From NCBI GenBank assembly GCA_963974915.1, contig CAXBES010000003.1:185532-249531 (forward strand): a DNA stretch of 64,000 bases. The letters are read 5' to 3'. A program made the position numbers and the translations under genes. The notes below the pieces were generated by a model. That model was not told where the DNA came from. It made no database searches and saw only the letters and a program-made list of their open reading frames with translations. Below are positions 26,829 to 36,200 of this stretch, piece after piece. The stretch is from CAXBES01 sp963974915 (GTDB taxonomy: Bacteria > Bacteroidota > Bacteroidia > Flavobacteriales > Flavobacteriaceae). The first letter of the stretch is position 1, and every line of letters starts with the position of its first letter.

Positions 26829-27003
26829 TTTATTATTAGCAGCTGTATTGAACTTACTTGGCAATGAAGTACGTCAGGAAGTCCATGAAACCGCAAGTAT
26901 TGAAATTGTGAATTGTCATTCTAATGACTCAATTTTAACACCACAATGCATCAATCAAAACGAACAGTTATTTAAAGTAAAGGAAATCACCTATGAAAAT
27001 TGA
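26812..27003 (+). CDS. 63-residue ORF overlapping both neighbours
   Basis: It starts 17 bases inside the DUF4870 gene and ends 11 bases inside the PadR gene, filling the gap between them. The N-terminus is hydrophobic (STLVSLLLAAVLNLLG), followed by a polar tail with two cysteines, so it could be a small membrane or exported peptide. Nothing else is recognised. The double overlap is typical of translationally coupled operon genes, which is the main support. Confidence 0.55.
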   Translation: MSTLVSLLLAAVLNLLGNEVRQEVHETASIEIVNCHSNDSILTPQCINQNEQLFKVKEITYEN

Positions 27004-27331
27004 AAACACAAAAGCGCAAATGCGTAAAGGGGTTTTAGAGTTCTGTATTCTCTCTATCCTAAAAGATGGAGAAGCGTATACTTCAGATATACTCGACACC
27101 CTTAAAGACGCCAAAATGCTTGTCGTTGAAGGAACGGTTTACCCGTTGCTCACACGCCTTAAAAATGCAGGTCTTCTATCTTACAGATGGGAAGAATCTA
27201 CAAGTGGGCCACCACGCAAGTATTACGATTTGACCGAAACAGGAAAATTATTTTTAAAAGAATTAGACACTACCTGGAGCGAACTACAACAGGCAGTGAA
27301 TAGAGTAACCAGCGAAAAAACTAAAAAATGA
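26993..27331 (+). CDS. PadR-family transcriptional regulator
   Basis: A 112-residue winged-helix protein of the PadR family: RKGVLEFCILSILKDGEAYT, VVEGTVYPLLTRLKNAGLLS and SGPPRKYYDLTETG. PadR proteins are repressors, here presumably of their own operon; in Bacteroidota they usually precede PspC genes. It overlaps the next gene by four bases (ATGA). Confidence 0.94.
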   Translation: MKIENTKAQMRKGVLEFCILSILKDGEAYTSDILDTLKDAKMLVVEGTVYPLLTRLKNAGLLSYRWEESTSGPPRKYYDLTETGKLFLKELDTTWSELQQAVNRVTSEKTKK

Positions 27332-29064
27332 AAAAGACAGTAAATGTAAACCTAGCAGGCACATTTTTCCACATCGACGAAGATGCTTTTGGAAAATTAT
27401 CACGCTATCTCGATGCTATAAAACGATCATTATCAGATCCGCAGGGAAGCGATGAAATAATACGAGATATAGAAGCGCGTATTGCTGAACTTTTTTCTGA
27501 AAAAATATCAAGTAGTTCGCAAGTTATTTCGATTAAAGAATTAGACGAGGTTATTGCAGTAATGGGGCAACCTGAAGACTATATGGTGGACGAAGAAATT
27601 TTCGAAGATACTCCTCCGGCTGCTACCAGACGCAGGTCGCATTCTTCTTATAAACAATTGTATAGAGATATAGACAATAAATTTATTTCGGGAGTCTCTT
27701 CCGGATTAGGTCACTATATGGGCTTAGATGCAATATGGGTGAGATTGCTTTGGATACTCTTAACCATCATCTCCAGCGGATTCTTTATTATAATTTACAT
27801 TTTATTCTGGATCCTGGTACCCGCTGCCGTGAGTACCTCAGACAAGTTAAAAATGACAGGGGAACCTATCAATATCTCCAACATTGAAAAAAAGTTTAAG
27901 GAAGGATATGATACTGTCGCGGATAAAGTAAAAAACGCAGACTATGACAAATACGGGCGAAAAGTAAAAAGCGGAGCTTCCGGTTTTTTCGAAACGCTTG
28001 GTAGTATCCTTCTAACACTTTTAAAAATATTTGTCAAGTTTTTCGGGATATTGTTAATAATCATATCACTTTCAACCTTAATCGGACTCATTATTGGGCT
28101 CTTTACGTTTGGTTCAATAGATTTTTGGGGACACGGGGAAGTAATGGATTATATCTCACTGGTAGATACCACCAATTCGCCAATTTGGCTAATTTCTCTA
28201 CTTACATTTTTCGCAGTAGGAATACCATTTTTTGCACTCTTTATTTTAGGTCTGAAATTAATTATCAATAACCTGAAATCTATAGGAACACCTGCAAAAA
28301 TCATCCTCCTATTAGTATGGGTATGTTCACTTATCGGTTTGGGAATCATAGGAATTAAACAAGCCACAGAACAAGCGTACGATGGAGATTTTATAACCGA
28401 AAATAGCCTACCTGTAAGAACCGGTGACACATTACGTTTAGCTATGAGAGCAGATAATCAATACAGTTACGACGTAAACAGACATGGCGGTTTAAAGATC
28501 GAGTACAACGAAAACGATGAGAAAGTGATCTATTCTAACGACATACGCCTTATTGTTCGACATACAAGAGACAGCGTGGCCAAGTTGATGATAGAAAAGA
28601 AAGCCGAAGGAAATAGTTTCCTAAACGCTAAAAAGAGAGCTGAAGCTATAAACTATAACTATAGCTTTGAGAATGGGAAACTCTTACTGGATGGATTCTT
28701 TATAACAGATATAGAAAACAAGTACAGAGATCAGGAAATTGAGATCATTTTATATCTTCCTGTTGGTACTATTCTTTATGCAGAAGAAAACACCTATTCT
28801 TTTCATAGAAACAACTCATATCATAAAGATATTTTAGATAATGGGGATGAGGAACATTACCTACGAATTCTCGAAAACAAAACCGAATGTCTGGATTGCC
28901 CAATTGAAGAATCTTATGAAGACTCTAACGATTATGAAGCAGATTGGGAAAGAGATCTCGAGAATAGTTTTGATGATGACGACGATGAAAGTCATAGAAT
29001 AATTCTGGACGAAGATGGTATTGAGGTTAACATTCAAAAGAAATCTGATACCACAGGAATTTAA
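27328..29064 (+). CDS. PspC domain membrane protein
   Basis: A 578-residue protein. The N-terminal 100 residues are cytoplasmic (HIDEDAFGKLSRYLDAIKRS; a conserved N-terminal domain in this family). The PspC domain (about 108-165) holds ISGVSSGLGHYMGLDAIWVR and a membrane helix. Four more helices lie at about 220-345, then a long C-terminal domain that ends in an acidic run. PspC is a phage-shock-type membrane sensor in enterobacteria. Co-transcribed with PadR and a DUF2807 lipoprotein. Confidence 0.9.
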   Translation: MKKTVNVNLAGTFFHIDEDAFGKLSRYLDAIKRSLSDPQGSDEIIRDIEARIAELFSEKISSSSQVISIKELDEVIAVMGQPEDYMVDEEIFEDTPPAATRRRSHSSYKQLYRDIDNKFISGVSSGLGHYMGLDAIWVRLLWILLTIISSGFFIIIYILFWILVPAAVSTSDKLKMTGEPINISNIEKKFKEGYDTVADKVKNADYDKYGRKVKSGASGFFETLGSILLTLLKIFVKFFGILLIIISLSTLIGLIIGLFTFGSIDFWGHGEVMDYISLVDTTNSPIWLISLLTFFAVGIPFFALFILGLKLIINNLKSIGTPAKIILLLVWVCSLIGLGIIGIKQATEQAYDGDFITENSLPVRTGDTLRLAMRADNQYSYDVNRHGGLKIEYNENDEKVIYSNDIRLIVRHTRDSVAKLMIEKKAEGNSFLNAKKRAEAINYNYSFENGKLLLDGFFITDIENKYRDQEIEIILYLPVGTILYAEENTYSFHRNNSYHKDILDNGDEEHYLRILENKTECLDCPIEESYEDSNDYEADWERDLENSFDDDDDESHRIILDEDGIEVNIQKKSDTTGI

Positions 29065-29092
29065 ACTAACAACTAAAAATCTAAATATAATT

Positions 29093-29815
29093 ATGAAAAC
29101 ACTTAAAATTTTAATCGCTGTAGTTGCTGTAACGGCGCTAACTTCATGCAACTTTGATATCAACTTCGGACAAGTAAACGGAAATGGAAACGTCACCACC
29201 GAAGAGCGACCTGTTTCTTCAAATTTTGATCAGGTAAAAGGAAGTGCGGGACTAGATGTTTACCTTACTCAGGGTGACGAAAATAAAATCGTGGTAGAAG
29301 CAGATGAGAATCTTCAGGAGTTTATTGAAACTGAAATTAATAACGGAAAGCTGCACGTTACAACCATCAAGAGTATTGGAAGATCTAAAGCAAAAAAAGT
29401 TCATGTTACTTATGTGAATGTAAATCATGTTGCTGCTTCCAGCGGAGCCGATGTGATCGTTAATTCGGTTCTTAAAAATGAGAATATTACGCTCGATGCC
29501 AGCAGTGGTGCCGACCTGGAAGTAGAGATCATGGCGAAAGAAGTGTTTGCCGAAACAAGTAGCGGAGCAGATATAAAAGTAACTGGCAAGGCTACTTCTC
29601 TTAAAGCAAGTGCCAGCAGCGGAAGCGAACTTAATGCGCGAGAACTACTGGTAATTAATTGTAAAGCAGATGCTTCAAGTGGTGGCGATATCGTTGTGAA
29701 TGTAAAAGAAAAATTACAATCGGAAGCCTCAAGTGGTGGAAACATAAAATATTATGGCGATCCTGCTGCAGTTTCAAAGAATGATAGTCACTCGGGTAGC
29801 GTTCGAAAAATGTAA
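29093..29815 (+). CDS. DUF2807 (head GIN domain) lipoprotein
   Basis: A 241-residue lipoprotein from the ATG at 29093; an earlier ATG at 29015 lies inside the PspC gene and would bury the signal. The lipobox is TALTSC. The body is a right-handed beta-helix-type DUF2807 domain with repeated SSGAD / SSGGD turns at about 20-residue spacing. The motif GSAGLDVYLTQGDENKIVVE is typical. It follows the PspC gene by 28 bases. DUF2807 partners of PspC are thought to act at the envelope; the exact role is unknown. Confidence 0.9.
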   Translation: MKTLKILIAVVAVTALTSCNFDINFGQVNGNGNVTTEERPVSSNFDQVKGSAGLDVYLTQGDENKIVVEADENLQEFIETEINNGKLHVTTIKSIGRSKAKKVHVTYVNVNHVAASSGADVIVNSVLKNENITLDASSGADLEVEIMAKEVFAETSSGADIKVTGKATSLKASASSGSELNARELLVINCKADASSGGDIVVNVKEKLQSEASSGGNIKYYGDPAAVSKNDSHSGSVRKM

Positions 29816-29836
29816 AAATTAAATTAACCAACCCTG

Positions 29837-29887
29837 AAAATCCGTTTTAGATCTTTCTCGCTATCGCAAGGTTTAGAGCGGATTTTT
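29837..29887 (+). terminator. Terminator of the PadR-PspC-DUF2807 operon
   Basis: AAATCCG (29838-29844) pairs with CGGATTT (29879-29885), extended by TTTTAGA / TTTAGAG with G-T pairs, followed by T residues. It lies 22 bases after the stop. Confidence 0.7.
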
Positions 29888-29899
29888 ATTCCGAAGAAA

Positions 29900-30397
29900 A
29901 TGAAAAAATTATTCTTATTTACTAGCCTCTTTTTAATATCTATTGGCTTATTTGCACAAGTTGATTCCTCTTCCATTTTATTTAAAACCTTATTACGAAA
30001 AGATAGTTTGGTATTCAACGTTGGGTTTAACACATGCAATGTTTCGGTTTATGACGGACTCGTTGCCGAAGATCTTGAGTTCTACCATGATCAAGGCGGA
30101 ATTACCCACTCGAAGAGAGAATTTATTGAAATCTTTAAAAATGGTATCTGTAAATCTGAAGATTTTGTCTCCAGACGTGAATTAATTTCTGAAAGTGTTA
30201 AGGTTTTTCCATTGTATGACAACGGGGTTCTCTACGGAGCTATTCAAATGGGAGAACATCGCTTTTACGAAAAACCGAAGGGAAAACCGGAAAGAGACGG
30301 AAGTATTGCAAAATTCACACATCTTTGGCTACTAAATGACAGCGGAGATTGGATCTTAAAACGTGTTTTAAGCTATGATCATAGAATGCCTAAATAG
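29900..30397 (+). CDS. Exported NTF2-like (DUF4440) protein
   Basis: A 165-residue protein with a signal peptide (1-20, ending LFAQ) and an NTF2-like fold: YDGLVAEDLEFYHDQGGITH, FIEIFKNGICKSEDF and FTHLWLLNDSGDWILKRVLS. DUF4440 proteins include ketosteroid-isomerase-like folds with many roles; no catalytic residues stand out. One copy of the recurring octamer TTCCGAAG lies just before its ATG (29889-29896). Confidence 0.84.
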   Translation: MKKLFLFTSLFLISIGLFAQVDSSSILFKTLLRKDSLVFNVGFNTCNVSVYDGLVAEDLEFYHDQGGITHSKREFIEIFKNGICKSEDFVSRRELISESVKVFPLYDNGVLYGAIQMGEHRFYEKPKGKPERDGSIAKFTHLWLLNDSGDWILKRVLSYDHRMPK

Positions 30398-30412
30398 TTT
30401 CACTAATTGTTG

Positions 30413-30437
30413 TAATCTAAAATTATGATTATTTTTT
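30413..30437 (+). terminator. Weak AT-rich terminator after the NTF2-like gene
   Basis: TAATC and GATTA flank an eleven-base loop and are followed by six T. It overlaps the stop codon of the convergent peptidase gene. The stem is short. Confidence 0.35.
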
Positions 30438-33113
30438 ACTAATTTGAAAAACCTCCGTATATCTATCGGAGTTAATTTTTATAAAATATATACCCCGTGT
30501 TAGATCGTCTAGGTTAACAATATGCTCGGTAGTGTTGGCTGGTAAGTCAATATCTTTAACCAATCTACTGTTAACATCCATTATTTGTAAACGTATTTGT
30601 CCCAAGTCGAGATTACTTGTTATCGAAATAAGGTCCTCAGCAGGATTGGGAACGATATGTACTTCATATATAATTCTTGGAATAGAGCCAATAGAACCAA
30701 AATCAAATCCATTAACCAACAGCTCGAAATTACATACAACAGTATTTCCTGAAAGATCGGTAACCGTTAATGTAACAGTGGTTTCCCCAATTGGCACTTG
30801 AGCTCCTACAGGTGGTACTTGAGTAATTACTGGAGGTTGAAAACAATTATCTCTCACATTTAAATCGGATGAAAAATCTTCCATGGTATAAAACCCGGTT
30901 GTAGTATCGGCCTGCACCAAGAATGATTGATAACAATTTATTATAGGCGGTGATTGGTCATCATAAACACTTAAATTAGCAATATCCTGGGAAGCGATAG
31001 TACAAATTCCATCTTCAACAGTATAAGTAATCTCATGAGATCCAAGACCTGCTATGGATGGGGTAAAAGTATATGTTAATCCATTGCCATCATCTGTTAC
31101 TCCTACACCACTATATACTCCCCCAAAAGGTGAGCCTCCACCCAACCCGGTTACATCCCCTTCTTCCAAACAAATTTCCGGGTCGGCAATTTCAAAGGTT
31201 GCGGTTTGAATTATCGAATTGAAACCTTCAGAACCATCGTTTACATTATCTGGATCTGCCTGATTTGAATTAACCCCTAAGCCTCTTTTTGCAAACCCAT
31301 TCCACAGAAGACATTCATAAGTGGTACCATAAATTGCTTTATAGGCATAAATAACAGCATTTCTGGCCTGAATAAATCCGGGATAACACGGTGTAAATTT
31401 CAAGGCTTCAGTAACTATTGCCATTGCCATAACATTTCCTGCATCCTGATTAATATTACCTGTAAAGTTGTAAATATTTGGGTCATACCCAAAGACATCT
31501 ATCAAATTCCAGGTAACCTCCCAAAGCATTGATGCCCAAACAGTACCAACAACATGTACGCTTTGTGTACCTTTAATAGAGTCGTAGGTTAGTGGATTAA
31601 CGCTCATATCGGTGGTATAAGGAAATTCTCGTATTCCTCCGTTATATGGACCGGTATCTCTATAGAAGTTAGCTATTCCCCTTAAGTCTGTACTGCTGTC
31701 ACCCGGCCGCATTGTCATCATTAGAGCATACCAATCACTCCAACCTTCGCCCATTTGTTCCCCATTCAATAAACAATTATCATTCTCAACCCCACCAATT
31801 AAACGTAAACTGGTACCATGCGAATACTCATGAATTAGCACAGTATTGTCGTAAGCACCATCCTTCGTATCGCAGGTTCCTATTTTTAACACGGGAGGAG
31901 TTCCGCTATAAGGAATTAAAAAAGAGGCATTACAAGGTCTGGTGGCACTCTGAACTTCTAACAATACCGGATCATTATCACCCTGATCATTGGTAAAATA
32001 ATTAACCTCTTGAAAATTTCCCGCATATTCATCAAATCCGTACATATACATCACATCGTGCACTATATTACCCCAATAAAACATATTTGTGATGGCTGCA
32101 TCTTCATATTGTGTGCCTACTGAATAGTTCAAATCAAAAGGGAATCCCGTAAAATCCAGATTTGTAAAACCTTCCGGCTGATAACCATTGTTATCGCCCG
32201 CTTCATAAGCTCGAATATTATTTCCTGTTGTTTTTGTATTTACCGGATTTGGAGATCCGTCAATATAGTGCCATCCAAAGGGAGAAGCAATGTTATGTGC
32301 AGGTTGAACTTCTATAGTTCTTTCAACATTATACGGATCGGGGTTAGGATGCGCAAATACTTCGTAGCATTCAGAGCAACCCGAGTTGTTATCTTGATCA
32401 TTTACCGAATTGGTTAGTAAACTTCCTTCTCTCTTATTATTTTCGATGACCGAATGTCTTTCCGAAGGAAAATTAAAACACTCATACGCATTACTTCGAG
32501 TACTCAAAATTTCTCCCGAAATGGCATCAATATGGACCGTATACCAATGTTCGTTTGCCAATTCCTGAATCATTAGATCCCATGCAAGAACCAAGTGGTT
32601 AGAATCGTTTAACGTGTAAATTTGTTTTACAGGGATCGGATTTATTGATATTCCGCCATCACTAAAGAGAGTCTTACCCCGTGAATTGTTTTTATTCTGA
32701 AGAACCACTAAGGGTTTAGTAATATTGTAGCCCAGCCTTGTTGCAGCGATTTGTATGGCTGCTTCGGAAGTGATCTGCGGCGCCCCAGAGCCATAACGCT
32801 TTGCTTTTGCATTATGGATAAATCTATTGTTAGCGCTTATCTTTTCTCCATTCGGAAGCAAATGTATCGAAGATTCTGTACCATAGATCACTATTCCTTC
32901 TAACATCTGACTGTAATAAACGTGATGCACCTTACTCGTACTACTAATATGCTGGCTGGTGATTAAATAGTCGGTATCTGAAGCGGTTAAGTCGCCCTTG
33001 TCTACGAATTCCTCAAGATCATTAGCAACACTAAACTCCGGTGTTTGCGAATACGTAAACTCAACAAAAAAGAGAAGGATTATTAGATACCGGGTATAAT
33101 TGTTCATAAGCAA
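30429..33113 (-). CDS. T9SS-exported M36 (fungalysin-type) metallopeptidase
   Basis: An 894-residue protein: signal peptide (ending TYSQ), FTP/PepSY-type propeptide (about 35-200), M36 catalytic domain with zinc motif HEYSH (H428, E429, H432) and the downstream ligand region GEGWSDWYALM, a HYR-type beta domain (about 720-800, ending VVCNFELLV), and a T9SS type A sorting domain (VPNPAEDLISITS to the C-terminus). It is secreted through the outer membrane by T9SS and digests proteins. The start could also be M3 at 33107. The propeptide is removed on activation in this family. Confidence 0.94.
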   Translation of the reverse strand: MLMNNYTRYLIILLFFVEFTYSQTPEFSVANDLEEFVDKGDLTASDTDYLITSQHISSTSKVHHVYYSQMLEGIVIYGTESSIHLLPNGEKISANNRFIHNAKAKRYGSGAPQITSEAAIQIAATRLGYNITKPLVVLQNKNNSRGKTLFSDGGISINPIPVKQIYTLNDSNHLVLAWDLMIQELANEHWYTVHIDAISGEILSTRSNAYECFNFPSERHSVIENNKREGSLLTNSVNDQDNNSGCSECYEVFAHPNPDPYNVERTIEVQPAHNIASPFGWHYIDGSPNPVNTKTTGNNIRAYEAGDNNGYQPEGFTNLDFTGFPFDLNYSVGTQYEDAAITNMFYWGNIVHDVMYMYGFDEYAGNFQEVNYFTNDQGDNDPVLLEVQSATRPCNASFLIPYSGTPPVLKIGTCDTKDGAYDNTVLIHEYSHGTSLRLIGGVENDNCLLNGEQMGEGWSDWYALMMTMRPGDSSTDLRGIANFYRDTGPYNGGIREFPYTTDMSVNPLTYDSIKGTQSVHVVGTVWASMLWEVTWNLIDVFGYDPNIYNFTGNINQDAGNVMAMAIVTEALKFTPCYPGFIQARNAVIYAYKAIYGTTYECLLWNGFAKRGLGVNSNQADPDNVNDGSEGFNSIIQTATFEIADPEICLEEGDVTGLGGGSPFGGVYSGVGVTDDGNGLTYTFTPSIAGLGSHEITYTVEDGICTIASQDIANLSVYDDQSPPIINCYQSFLVQADTTTGFYTMEDFSSDLNVRDNCFQPPVITQVPPVGAQVPIGETTVTLTVTDLSGNTVVCNFELLVNGFDFGSIGSIPRIIYEVHIVPNPAEDLISITSNLDLGQIRLQIMDVNSRLVKDIDLPANTTEHIVNLDDLTRGIYFIKINSDRYTEVFQISKK

Positions 33114-33187
33114 TTGATTAATACAATATAATCAATTTATTTCAAGATTTTTTCCAATTATAAAATTACCCTGATAAGGGGATAAAA

Positions 33188-33213
33188 AAAACCACCTCGC
33201 TAGGAGGTGGTTT
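33188..33213 (-). terminator. Terminator after the 1300-residue protein gene
   Basis: A perfect ten-base stem, AAACCACCTC / GAGGTGGTTT, with a five-base loop. On the minus strand it is followed by a long T run, 25 bases after the stop at 33238. It isolates the large gene from the peptidase gene downstream. Confidence 0.9.
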
Positions 33214-33237
33214 ACCGGTACTTAATTTGTAATACAA

Positions 33238-36200
33238 TTATTTAACAAATACTTTAAATACCAAGTTAGATGCATCTGTTTGCGCTTCCAGGATGTATAA
33301 TCCCGAAGCTAATCCAGACATTGTAATAGTACCGTTAGTGGTATTTAAGGTTTCAGTAAAAAGTAATTTTCCTGAAAGACTGTATACTGTTACAGTATTG
33401 ATGTTCTCTGTGTACGAAACATTTAGTACATCTGACACGGGGTTTGGATAAAATTTGAAGTTTTCTAAATCGATATCTGTCACACCAAGAGTTACATCTG
33501 TGGTAAACGGGAACGGTCCGTCCCACGCACTTTCGTTAGTATCACAAATTGACTTCACATAAACTTCGTAATCTGTATCCTGCGTTAAGTTCTCAACCAG
33601 AACTGAAGTCTCTATAGTTGAAGTTCCCATAGCTGCACCAGGGTATCCGGTGTCTGCCAATTGTACGATATACTCGTATCCACCTATTGGAGCAGGGATA
33701 ACTTCACTCCACGAAATTACCGCCGAAGTATCTGTTACATCGGTAATTTCAACGTCGTTAGGGTAAAGACAGCTGGCTGTATCATCGTATGCCGAAATCC
33801 TAAAATCACCAAACTGTCGTGCCCAACCCCATACTCTCACAAGTACAGTTTCTCCCGGTTGTTTATCTGTAAATCGCATACCTGCAAATTGATTGCCACC
33901 GCCAATGATAAACTGGTCACTACAATGTGTCATGGCGCCACTTGGCAACTCATATTCAAACGGCATTAAGGTCGTTAATCCACAACTTCCGGTATAGGTT
34001 TCAATGACCGTATCGGTTAATAAAGAATCGTCTTCAAATCGAGTTTCTACTACAAAAGCTCCTGATTCTGGCACAACAACTTCAAACCAAACATCACGAC
34101 CATATTCCTCAAACTCAAGAGTTCCACAAGTTGGTAGTGGTAAACCTACTAGATTTACTGTAGCTGAAATATTGGTTCCTACGATCTCATTTTCTTCAAA
34201 AGTTGAGCCTACAGTTAATGTTAATGGAGTTTCACATATATCATTATCCGGTGGTGGTGGCGACTTATAAGCACACAATGTAAAATATACCGGTTGAGAC
34301 AGCGGTGAAGTTGAGACAGCGACATAATATTGTTCTCCTTGTACCAGATCTGCCAAAACACGTTGACCACCACAAGCAGTTAATGAAGTCAGGTTGCCCG
34401 GAGTTCCTGAGTAGACACTTACTCCTGTTACCGCAGAACCATTTACGAAACGTCTTCTAAATGTATATTCACCTGTTTCTGACGGTGTAAAAGTGTACCA
34501 AACATCAACGGTAGCCGAAGAACAAGCAGAATCTGTAGAAAAGGTTGCAGACCCCGTATATCCGGATAAAATATTATTACAAGTTCTGTCATCAGATTCA
34601 AGTAATACTTGTGCGTTTGCTATCTCGTCATTTACAGGTGTTTCAGGGTATTTATACACACATAATGAAAACTCTGCATTTGGTGTAGGACTCGCAATGG
34701 AAACAAAATAAGTAACTCCGGCTTCCAAAGTTTCGGCAGTGAATCGGGTTGAACAACCAGAACTTATTGCCGTTAAATCTACTGAAGAACCCTCGAAAAC
34801 AAACATATTCATATCATCTCCGTTTACAGCATCTAGACCGAAAGCATAAATTCCGGATTCTGTTGGTGTAAAGCGATACCATATATCATTATAGTTTGAA
34901 TATGTTGGACCTGTACACGGAAATTCAACAGACTGTGTTGCTCCAACAAAATCACCCGTAATAGCGTTATTACACATAAAGTCATCTGAAGCAGTTAGTA
35001 TATGTGCCGTAACCACCTCATCATTCAAACCTTGAGGATCTACGTATTCATAGTTAAATTCATCCATAAAAACGTACATGCTAGAACCTGTTCCTGAGTG
35101 TTGAGGCTTAAACACCACGTAATGATGATCTAATGAAGTATCGTAGGAAGTAAAATCTATTGTGAACTCTGTCCAAGTATCTGCGATAATATTTGTTTCA
35201 TTTAATGAAGTATCGTCAAGTACAGTAAAGGTTGTCATATCACTAGGATCTGCAACGGTACCCACAATTACATCAAATTCAGATTCATTTCCTGTTCTTT
35301 TGTTCATTTTAAATCGCAATTGCTTGTCTGCTTCGAAATCGAAGAATTCGGGAGACACCAGAAACAAACCTTCAGGATCTGCAGATGTAGGAAAGAACAT
35401 TCTTACCATTAAAGAACCTTCCGAAGGATCTATTCCAAAGGTAGAAGAGAACGCTTTTAAATCTCCGTTTGTATTGTCAATAACATTCCAACACGGTTTT
35501 ACTTCTTCACCACTTACATTAGCTCCTTCAAACCCATCTTGATATTCTGCAACAAACCCGTCACATGCCGAAGTAAATTCGGAAGACGCGATCCAGGCAC
35601 CAAAATCGGTAGCATCACATTTCGCACGTACATACGCCTTATAAGTAGTATTCTGAGCCAAAGGCACAGTTACAGTTTGCGTCATTGTCTCGGTTCCACT
35701 TGTTGAAGCATCAGGTTCCGGTAAAGTAGATTCCTGAACAATATACTCCCAGGCAGATTCGGCAGATCCACTTGCATTCCAATTTATATCTGCAGAATTG
35801 TATTGTATGTTTGTAGCCGTAATATCGGTCACTTCAAGACAAGAAGGAATATCTTCGATACAAACTGTGTTGATCCAAATGAACTTATTTATTATTCCAC
35901 TATGTCTGAAAGCGTAATTTGAATGATCATTGTCCGGCAGTGCCACTAAATATTCAACATTTCTATCAGACGTAGGTGTAAAACTCGTAATGAATACGAA
36001 ATTCCCCATATTGTCTATCGTCCCAACTTCAAGTACGTCCGGTGAATTCGTTGAACCTCCGGCGGTAAATTTCAATCTGTGGTTTCCGTCCATTGCATAC
36101 GATACATCTGGTGAAATAGCCACGATGTCTCCTACAACTGTAGAACTGGTAAAGTACAATTCGAACATATTTTTACTATAAGACCCCTCGTAATCAACAT

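Noticed and set aside
29425..29745. A 106-codon frame opposite the DUF2807 lipoprotein gene, with repeated SAPLLAS-like units.
   Set aside because: The repeats are only the reverse strand of the SSGAD turns in the real gene.
29440..29760. Short recurring units that at first sight look like a repeat array.
   Set aside because: They encode the beta-helix turns of DUF2807, differ in sequence and spacing, and have no constant-length spacers, so this is not CRISPR or a satellite.
35162..35542. A 126-codon frame opposite the large T9SS protein gene, and several similar ones nearby.
   Set aside because: Serine- and valine-rich translation is the usual mirror of a Thr/Ser/Asp-rich gene; the minus-strand frame is long, has a signal peptide and recognised domains.
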